Positions 51,480-60,000 of a stretch of DNA of 60,000 bases are shown piece after piece. The position numbers and the translations under genes are program-made. Positions within the stretch are counted from its first letter, which is position 1, and each line of letters opens with the position of its first letter. Source of the stretch: Acanthaster planci. Lineage: Eukaryota; Echinodermata; Asteroidea; Valvatida; Acanthasteridae. The stretch lies in NCBI RefSeq assembly GCF_001949145.1, contig NW_019091389.1:784313-844312 (forward strand), given 5' to 3'. Below the pieces are notes generated by a model. That model searched no databases. It saw nothing but the letters and a program-made list of their open reading frames with translations, and was not told the origin of the DNA.

Positions 51480-52621
51480 AGGACGATGTCATCGCACTCG
51501 TGTAGCTCGCTCGGATCCGATAATGGCATCGACGGATTTGAAGTTTGTGCGAAAATCTCTCCTGATATCAGGTTACCACAACAACAGAGTTACGGCTTAA
51601 TTTGTTTGAAGCACGTATCAACTCTGATTTCATTACAGCGTGGCATAAGTCAAATTGTGAACGCCTTGGCGTAAAGTTACCGAAATCATTTACTTAACTC
51701 GATGCGATTTCAGGGAAAATCCGATTCGTTGAAGACACGCCATGGCATCAACTATTTTGATTTCATTCCGTCCACCGAAAAAGTCTATTCTTTTCACAAC
51801 AAATTTCTATCAATTTCTGACTGACCAGCAATTATTTGGGTCACTGTTTTTAATATAAGCCCCAGCATGAATAATTACCAGACTAGTTACCAAATACACG
51901 TCAAAACTCAGCAAAGATGTTCCACGGATAAAGCCAGTATGTCCTACGATGTTTTTTCCTTTTTTACTCATCCTTCTAAAGAACATCCACTCAGCTTCAC
52001 TATACTCTCAAACTTTCCTCTAGACAAGTCATAAGGGGGAGTAAGTAAAAGGAAAAGGACCAAGCCCTTGAGATTACGTGAAGTCTGATCTGTTGGAAAA
52101 ATGTTTACACTCTACTATTGGAAGATCCTATACTGCTGCAATTAGGTTGGCCATTTAACACTACTGAAATATCTTGGGATCGATAAACTTTGGTTGGAGG
52201 TGTAATCACCATATTGGGGTGTAGCACATTTATCTTTTTTTATATAGCCTATTTCCCACTCAAGTCCCCAATGAAAAAAAATTCTGGAAGACGGGAAGGT
52301 TCCTTTCAGGGTTTCGTTTCTTCTGCTGTTTGTGAGGAATGGCATCGGCTCTGGTTCGTTCTGATTCTTGGGAAAATACCTTCTTTCAGACCCAAACCAA
52401 CTCTGTCTTGGTATGGTTGCTCCATTTTTAACAGGAGAATGGAGTAGTTTCCATTTCCCCTTTTTTTCCTCTGTAATTCTGTATGACACGACAGAAAATT
52501 GAAATGCTTTAAATATCCGTTTCAGCGCATCATGCACATGACACAAAGGCGTACGTTTACTTCACTTCACTTCGGAATCAACTTATTTTTGGAAATTAAT
52601 GTGTACACTTGAGGGAATCAT
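51480..52621. other. No gene recognised
   Basis: Contains the longest unexplained open frame right of the receptor exons (52142-52546, minus, 134 codons), a basic, low-information translation without signal peptide, domain or splice context. Confidence 0.4.
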
Positions 52622-52742
52622 AGGCTGGGTCCGAAATAGGCTTCCAGGGCTACGGCTAGGTCTATTGTCTGCGCGTCTCCACGCAATTCCAATGGAGCGG
52701 AGACCTAGACCTAGCTCTAGACAAGAGATTCGGATGCAGCCT
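52622..52742. mobile_element. Small fold-back element with imperfect inverted repeats
   Basis: The left end reads AGGCTGGGTCCGAA and the right end, reversed, reads AGGCTGCATCCGAA. Inner blocks CTAGGTCT and GTCTCC also recur in inverted order. The 121-base length suits a MITE. Arms are interrupted by mismatches and gaps. Confidence 0.5.
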
Positions 52743-53325
52743 TAGTTTCAGATTATTGGGGAAATAGAATTGCTTCTGTTTGGAATACCGTTGGATAATT
52801 TTACGAGCTGTGCATTCCAGTCAGACCGGTTACAGCGGTGACTGCGTTACCGTGAAGTCGACGTGTAGAAAGACACCAGTAGCTGCTGAATTTAAATTAG
52901 ACGATGACCGGGAAAAATAAGCCTCAGTGTCACGCAAAGTGAGTCAGGTGCATTACAACTTATGGTCATTTGTTCAACATAAACTGCGTAGTAAACAGAT
53001 ACATCACGATCAATCTCCTGTCCCTGCACTGCAGGTCAATCGTCCAGGTCTTTTCCGGCGCTGAAGAGTGAATTATCGGAAGACGTGAGGGCGGAATTTA
53101 ATATATTATACGGTTATGGGGAAACGATGAAAGGAAAATCAATCATGCGGTCTAATTCCTTTAGTGCAAAGTTTTTATGAGGTGGAAGCAGGTTTGCCAA
53201 TATTCCAGGTTTTGATAACAGTGGGTATATTAGAGACCGAGATTTGAGTACTGTACACCGAGAATGTTTGCCTTTCTTTCTGTGACATACATGTACATTG
53301 TATATGTGGGTTTTCATGTCGAGCA

Positions 53326-53542
53326 TATAAAAGCTTCAGTTTGCCACTTGTTGGCAAAAACTATGACTAGGACCGTAGCAAGAAAAAGCTCAGTAAACGA
53401 GTCTTGTGACGTGGTCAATACACAACTTGAAGACTATTCACAACTGAGGCTGAATGTCAAAGGTCGCGCGGCAAGGCTCCAGCCCGCCAATGGGGAGGCT
53501 GCCTCTTCGTATTCTTTATTTTTTTGGAAGAATGATGTCTGA
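53326..53542 (+). other. Speculative TATA-led small ORF
   Basis: TATAAAAG at 53326-53333 is followed 30 bases later by an ATG at 53363 (A at -3) opening 59 codons to a stop ending at 53542. The predicted peptide is polar, without signal peptide, domain or recognised similarity. It could be a small gene, the start of a spliced gene, or chance. Confidence 0.13.
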
Positions 53543-54676
53543 CTGAAATCGCCCAAAGAAACATTCATTTTGGAATGTTATCTTTGTGTTCTTCCAAGTG
53601 ATATTGTGGGAAAGTCACCTGGAGATGAGTAAAAATAGAATTCAATGACCGTTCACTTCCGGCATTATCGTTCCAAGGTCTCCTTGTTTGTGCACGTTTG
53701 CTTTCACATTACGTATGTACTTGTGGGCACGAGAATGTATAAACATGCGAAGATTTTCCTCCCTACAGTCGAGCTGGTCGGACTGCTGTTCTTGTCAGCA
53801 AAGCTTCGATTAGACCGTGGTAAATGCTGAATATTTATTTAAACCTATTTTTCTTAATTTGTAAACTGTTAAAATTGTCTTGGTTTCCTGTTTCCATTTC
53901 TGGTTTTACCTGAACAATACCACAAAACGGTGTCTTAACTCTTGATCTGCGTAGGAATAAACAGTGAGTTGCACTGGTCGTTAAGCATTTCAGTTTTCGG
54001 CGGTGAGAGGGCAGTGTTTGGAACAATACTTCTCTTTCACGTCAGAAAATTTGTCAGTATATGTAACTTAATATGCTTGCAAATGCTTGGCAGAGGCTTT
54101 TTTGGAGAATTTTTTTCAAGACGTTTAGGAACAAAAGAAATAACTACAAATTCTAAACATTTTCCCCGCTTCTGTTCAAGGGGTCGAAAAGCGCGCCATG
54201 AGGGGTCAGCTTTCAAGGCTAACTGGCAAAGCAGATTGTGCTGCGGCAAGTGTGCAAAATAACTGGTCCCATGCCAGAATTCGTCGATACTTCCACAGAC
54301 TTTGTGTACGAGTCGGCCATATTAAAAATGAAAGCGAGGTCAGCTCTTCATCTTTGGGAACTTGGGAATAGAAATGAAAGTATCAGACTACTATCAAATG
54401 ACAACACCTGTCTTCTCTAATGGATACTTTGTGACTGAACACAATGCTTTAGACTTGCAATTCAGCATTCAGCAACCTGTATACTTATTTTGGCGATAAA
54501 CGGGTATCCGAGGCTCCACTGAATTACGAAATGGCTCTGGTGCATAGTACTGATAACGAGTACTTTACTCGAAATATTACTGTAATGACCAATTTCATGG
54601 CCGCAGTGAATATTTAATGCTTGCCGCACTTTCTCCAGTATGACAAAAACACACCACAGTACCAGGATAATGTTAA

Positions 54677-55024
54677 AATGTCAATTACCGGTACTATCAG
54701 ACAGTTTTTAAAGCGTATAATTATAGTCCTTTTGCAACCAGAAAGCCAACGAGACGGGTCAAGCGGCAGCACAAGGCTTTAATATCGGTACGCAGTGGAA
54801 ACTTTACTGTAAATGGAATTCTGATGACAACTGGAAAACTGTTATTCAGCAAAGATCAATATCCGTCGTATGGAGAGTATTCCGTAAATGGGATTCAATC
54901 TATTAGAAGATTTACAATTCATGCCTTTAAAGTTTCAAGGCTGAAATATTTGATTGCAACTACAGATCAGCTGGAAACCCTGCCAAATTACATGGAGTCT
55001 TTGATATATACGTCTGTGTTTTAG
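54677..55024 (+). other. Unassigned 115-codon open frame, possible exon
   Basis: An open stretch between stops, with an internal ATG at 54824. The translation has basic, Tyr-rich sequence and a repeated F/Y-x-VNGI motif (FTVNGI and YSVNGI, 30 residues apart). An acceptor-like TATCAG lies near its 5' end (54695-54700). No family is recognised. Chance is likely, given the number of frames inspected. Confidence 0.13.
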
Positions 55025-55360
55025 TTTTATTTTATTGACCGCCAGCAGTAGCTGGACAGCACTGCTGCAGTTACGATTGGTGGTCGAGTGGAGCGTGAAT
55101 TCTATCAACACGGCAGGCTTAGGAGTATAAAAAAATCCAGTAAAATTTGGAATTGATTTTGCGTCTACTTACATTGACTATTGACCTCTGATGATATGAC
55201 AAAATTTCACGGGCGCTTTTTGCCTTGATCTTTTCCTCAATACAAAATCCATGCATGAAAACTTCATTCCTCTGTAGCTTAGCTGTCAAAAAAATCTCTC
55301 TCAAAAGCTTGCAAGGTGCACTCTACTTAATCGCAGACTTGACGGTTCTCAATGCAGACA

Positions 55361-55380
55361 GACCAGTCAAACGACTGGTC
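55361..55380. repeat. Hairpin, 8-base perfect arms, 4-base loop
   Basis: GACCAGTC and GACTGGTC flank AAAC. Confidence 0.85.
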
Positions 55381-57700
55381 AAAATTGAATCCTTCTCTCC
55401 CGCTTTGACCCACCTCTCGACAGATCGATAAAACGAGAAGCAAGCAATTCGCAACTGTGTATAGATTAGTTGAAATTTAATGAACTTCCCAAGTGGTTGA
55501 TTGTGTTCCTCTCCCTGTAGCTAGAATAAGAAAATACAGTTCAAGTGAGAAAGATTTAACAAACACAAACAGTTACGATGGGCCAAGGGAAAAGTGATAA
55601 AATGTCACATTTGCCCAACGACGTGAAGCCGCTGTCTGTTGGATGTCGGCGCAAGGACGGCCGCTTGAAATGCAAATATTTCTGGCTACGTGCACTTACA
55701 TGTCAGTGATCTTACTATTGTTCAAACTTGCCTGCGTCCACTTTTCTTGAACTTGCTTTGTACTTCTGTAACACTTTAAAGTGACAGTCTGAAAGCTTTC
55801 TGTCCATAATGTTAAATGAGCTTACCATTTGCGTGCGTCGTCGGTATTACTTTGAGCTGATCCAACGAAGTGCGCGGAAAACGTGTTCAATGAGACATGT
55901 GGCTTGTCACTATAGCAAAATTTCGGCTAAGGGTCATCGCCTCATCTCGTGTGAAAGACGATGAAACAACCAGAGAACGTATATTTTCCCTCTCACGGTT
56001 GATTGGCACCATCTGAGTTTCTCAAACTTTGGGCTCTCTGCTGGAAACTTTGGCTGTTTTGGTGTAGCTTCCAGTTTCCACGTTAAGTTTCTCTATTAAA
56101 GCTGGATATTGTGTGTTCCTTTGCAGTTAGGGGACAGGGGGCAAAGGATTTACCCAATGCGGTAGACTGTGGTATCACTCTAAACCATGCACGTTTTTTT
56201 TACATAGGGCCTACACCATGCTGATCTGAGTACTTGGAAACATTGTAGAGTAACTATACATAGCTGCCATATCATATCATACGATTTATTTACTCCAAGG
56301 AATCCCGTTCAGTCGACAGCTGAAACGTGTCCAAATGTCACAAAATGTTTCCACAATTAATTGAAAGTTCTGTATCATTAGGGACATAGGCCCTTCTAAT
56401 TTTTTATATCATGCATGAGGATGCATTTGAATTTGATATACATGTGTAACAATAGCTACAAACAAGAAGGGAACGAAAGGCGACATGGACGCAGCAAGCC
56501 CTAGGCCTACGCACTCTAACTATAGGCCTAATCAATCATTCTAGAAACTTTCCAAGATATGCTTGGTGATGACTGTATTTCGTGCTCAATTTTCTATAAG
56601 GTTCTAGCCAGGCACACTTAAGAATGGATTTTGAACTATACACCAACCTCGTTTTGGGAATGTGCTTCAGACGGTCTAGCTACACAGGCTAGGTGCACTC
56701 GACCAATTGGCTTCTAGAGAACTTCTCATGCCGTTCGTGCATGTTATATAGCTTAAGCCTCCACTCAGAAGAAAAAGACAACAAAGGGCTTTGCAAGGCG
56801 CGAAACTATGACCAAGTTCGATGTGTGCTCCCTCCAGAAAAAGACCCCCCCCCCCACGAGTATATCTCCAGGCAAATTCTACCCGAGCTATGGCAGGCAT
56901 ACGTTATGCAGTTTGAATAACGTGTTCAAGGCAAAGCAATGTAAGAACAAAAGTGTATGTGAAATGAAATAAAATGGTGAGTATATCACTTCTACCGTAC
57001 TACTTTAATCGGAAACGATACCTATTACAAATGTTCCCGTCCGGAAATCAACAGCCAGCCTTTCAAATACTCTAACTGTCTTGCCAGATAATCCTTCAGC
57101 GGGGCCCCAGAGACAAATTGGCGATAAGACCGGGCTGAATCCAGCGATCCCGTCTGCATCTCCTCTACCGAGAGAGAAAGAGAGAGAGAACCGAAGAGGC
57201 GACTCACGCAGGCCCGACCACTAAACTACCGTCACCGATGCCCTAGCTTATCAACCTATCTGTAATTCGGAGCTCATCCGTAAGCCCAATGGACAAAACA
57301 AGAATCACATAAATTCGATCCTTATCGGGCAATTTTAGTGTCAAGGCGGGATTCACCATAATATTACCCTGGGAATTCTGTGATTTTCCAGAAAGGAATC
57401 TTTGCGACAGTTTTTTGCCAACTTTCAATACTGCGGGATTTCGTTGCCTTGCATATATTGAACAAACCACTTAACTTCAGCGTCATGTTTTTTTCACAGC
57501 CTATGTTCGACACTGTAAATTTGTCGAACTCGATGACTCTACCGACATACACCCGAACAGTGACTTTTTCAAAAATGAAGACATTTTGGTTTTAATGGAG
57601 AATAGCATTGCGCGACATCGTGGCAGACATCTTATACGAGTTGGCCTCAATATTTCGACTCAGGTTCGGGTGCTTGTGAATATATGCTTTAAAGTTGAAG
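55381..57700. other. No gene recognised
   Basis: Only short open frames. A poly-C tract (56845-56855) and a GA-rich microsatellite (about 57170-57190) are present. Confidence 0.4.
57170..57190 (+). repeat. GA-rich microsatellite
   Basis: AGAGAGAAAGAGAGAGAGAA, an imperfect GA repeat. Confidence 0.85.
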
Positions 57701-57736
57701 CCCGTGAAAATGATGAAAATTATGGATGGCCCCTAA
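57701..57736 (-). repeat. Interspersed repeat end, copy 2
   Basis: The minus-strand copy of the 36362 block: on the minus strand it reads GGGGCCATCCATAATTTTCA, continuing through TCATTTTCACGGGC. Differences from copy 1 are mainly transitions, as expected of old repeats. Confidence 0.6.
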
Positions 57737-57739
57737 ATA

Positions 57740-59540
57740 AATACCCAATCATTTACGAATTAGATAACAACATGGCACAATGCATCTGAAGTCAATAACC
57801 GAGCTAGTAGCAAACGAAATCACTGCCGCGCAAATCAAAAAGGGGCCGAGGGAAGGAGGAGACATATCAATGACATGACATTTTTACAACCAGAGACAAG
57901 GCCAGATAAATAGGCTCACTGGGCCGAGATACCGCGGGCTACCTCCAGCTCCGTGCTGTGGTACGGTGGATACATCACACCTCGGCTCCAATATCAAGCC
58001 AGTCGTCTGCTCGCTACGAGTATATACGAGAGCGTTTTCTTGATTTGTACGCAGTAGCTGGGCTGAAGGTTTCTCCTGCCGGCTGTGGTGCCTATTTGCA
58101 TACATAATGTATGCACTGGCAAAAACAGAGCCCGTGTGTTGTTTCATTGCCATATTCCGTCCTTCACAGAGTCATCTATAAGCCTTGTTGGTACTCAATG
58201 GTAAACTTACGTCGGATGCACATAACACGAGAGGCAATGAAAAAAAGAGGGAATTCACGGTAGCTAGATATTAGTTAAGTTATAATCATGACGTGATCGT
58301 TGTCCATATCACGTCTGGATACACAAAGGTGCTGTTGTAATATGTTCCAGCGTTGTTATGCAGTTAAGATTCATTGACAGTCTAGTAAAATCAAAAAAAA
58401 GTGTGGCCCAAACAATTAAGAGACCTTAGTTTATTTAATTTTGTCGGAGTTCACAGTGAGGCCTCAAAATGTCGACTAATCCAAAATTCGACGGTCGTTA
58501 TTCATGAATAAATTCACTAAAATGCATTGTTCGGTTGTGCTCGATAATATGTAAAAAATGAGTTAGGCGACAATGCCATAATTCCAACGACATTACAACC
58601 AGATGCTACCTGTACAGAGAAACACGCTGGAATTAATTCACAGCAAGCCAGCTGCAAAAAAAAAGTCCCTGCGACTGCATTTTATGCCATTGCAATCACA
58701 TAGGATTGCATGTATTTAGCATCATGCTTGAACTCTAAAGAACGAGCTTCAACATGCAATACACTGATAGAGAACATTATCCCGTTTCCTTTTAATATAT
58801 AAATATAAAGGTCTGCAATTTAATATGGCGTAAAATACAGGAAAAAACAGGTCGAGAGAACTAGATTAGCTGATCAGAACAGAATTAATTAGCATTTCCT
58901 TCCAAATATCCAATACACACTTCGTTCTTTCTATGAGTCTCTGGCTCCGTTTGTCGTGAATCATTTATGGTAGCTTCATAATACCGCCGACAGTGCTTGG
59001 AACAGAATATCAAAATTTCGCGTGTAAATAAGGAAAGATGAGCATCCCTTCGATGAATCAGGCTGCAACTTCACTTAATCCTCGTCGGTACACTTGTATA
59101 CATTGGACGTAACTGCACGTCAGCAATCGTTAAAATCAAATGGTTTTCTTCTTTCAGCCAGACTGACTCATTAAGATACCTGTTGAAACGTGCAAAATCA
59201 TGTGTGACGTGTTGAAAAGTGGGTGTTCCTTAAAGCTTTATCGACAAGTAGACTTGCGCACAACTCCCTTCGCTGAAAGAATTACATTGCAGATCCGGAT
59301 CAGAGACATTCTTTGCCACTCCACTGAGCCAAGACGATTTGCCAAGGGGAAAAACGGGAAATACCCCACCGACAAAACTATGAAAAAACTTCCATCAATA
59401 ATTTGCATCGTATTCTATCATTCTTTACAACCCGGCCGACGTGCTTATACAAACCCCGGCCCGTTTTAGATACAAACTGTTAGATCCCCCTTTCTTTGTG
59501 TATAATTCAGAAGGCTATAATGTCTCACGGAGCGGAAACA
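57740..59540. other. No gene recognised
   Basis: AT-rich non-coding sequence. AATTAATTAGCATTT near 58885 is a homeodomain-type AT-rich word of unknown relevance. Confidence 0.4.
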
Positions 59541-59557
59541 CTTGGGGGAAACTGAGC

Positions 59558-59677
59558 TATAAAAGACAGCCGCCAGTCCATTGCAGGGATAAGACATATG
59601 CAGCTCTCTGACGACAGAGAGAGAGAAAAAGAGGAAGAAGGAAGCTCGAACGGTAGATGATTAAAATTTAAGTAAGA
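59558..59677 (+). promoter_or_regulatory. Candidate gene start: TATA box and downstream splice donor
   Basis: TATAAAAG at 59558-59565 would start transcription near 59580-59590. After a GA-rich leader (59616-59643), a good donor TTAA|GTAAGA occurs at 59672. No ATG-led frame of meaningful length lies between, so this would be a non-coding first exon of a plus-strand gene running past the window end. Motifs only. Confidence 0.25.
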
Positions 59678-59878
59678 TTGATTGCAAACGTCACGGTAAA
59701 GCAGATGCACACAAACTGCAGCACCACTTTCCAGCTTCATCACAGTAACAACCAAATGTCCATTGCTTGCCCCAGAAAGCTATCAAACCAAAACATCAAT
59801 CTTGTAGTCATCATATTACGAATTTATGGAATAGTGTGTACCGCGGCATATAGTGTGATATAACCTTAAAACCACGGA

Positions 59879-59968
59879 GCGCTGGCCAATCACAGTGCGC
59901 GAGATCTGTCAACCCAGTGTGCGTTTGGAAAGGGTCGACAGATTTCGCGCGCTGTGATTGGCCAACGC
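59879..59968. mobile_element. Long hairpin, 37-base arms, 16-base loop
   Basis: Arms at 59879-59915 and 59932-59968 match at 33 of 37 positions, and all four differences are transitions. Each arm carries TGGCCAATCACAG (a CCAAT-type word), a GCGCGC-like stretch and CTGTCNACCC. The compact fold-back form suggests a MITE or a structured repeat. The loop is AGTGTGCGTTTGGAAA. Confidence 0.8.
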
Positions 59969-60000
59969 GTTGCAAACTCTTGGTGCACTATTGTGAATCG

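Noticed and set aside
52142-52546. 134-codon minus-strand open frame
   Set aside because: No domain, signal peptide, promoter or splice context; length is within reach of chance over 60 kb in six frames.
49616-53470. Shared TCAAAGGTCGCGC words (about 49619 and 53457) as nuclear-receptor DR1 sites
   Set aside because: A 13-base match between two places in 60 kb is expected by chance, and the flanks differ.

Overview
The window looks like animal (metazoan) nuclear DNA. It is almost entirely non-coding: moderately AT-rich, intron/intergenic-like sequence with short microsatellites, poly-G tracts and small inverted-repeat transposon relics. The only convincing coding sequence is two large 5' exons ending in consensus GT splice donors. 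The receptor family, the gene sparsity and the recurrent AGGCCTA-type and TACATGTA-type words fit an invertebrate deuterostome (hemichordate, cephalochordate or echinoderm) best. That placement is an inference and other invertebrates are not excluded.

Left end (1-8.6 kb): two head-to-tail, minus-strand first exons (4686..3915 and 7599..6843) encode the signal peptide and N-terminal half of an atrial-natriuretic-peptide-receptor-like (ANF-receptor domain) extracellular region. They are paralogous along their whole length, stop at the equivalent residue and share intron phase 1. I see no exon for the second lobe, transmembrane segment, kinase homology or cyclase domains between or beyond them. 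They are therefore either alternative first exons of one receptor gene continuing to the left of the window, or a tandem pair of which only the starts (or remnants) are present. TATA-like boxes lie just upstream of the nearer exon.

Middle and right (8.6-60 kb): no gene recognised with confidence. The region holds a hAT-type MITE (9989-10200), a TA-flanked Tc1/mariner-type MITE (43502-44029), several other fold-back elements (15603-15754, 50806-51272, 52622-52742, 59879-59968), and a diverged repeat family with GGATGAC/GTCATCC hairpins (10.75 and 14.1 kb, with a related perfect palindrome at 231). One repeat end is shared by 36.36 and 57.70 kb, and there are short tandem repeats. Five copies of the 9-mer AGATGGCGC, plus related AGGGCGC words, resemble CTCF cores and concentrate between 45 and 51.5 kb. 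Weak candidate gene starts (TATA box with a downstream donor or ORF) occur near 8.35, 45.2, 53.3 and 59.56 kb.

Limits: everything was read by eye, with no similarity search, splice predictor or repeat library. Short internal exons could easily have been missed.
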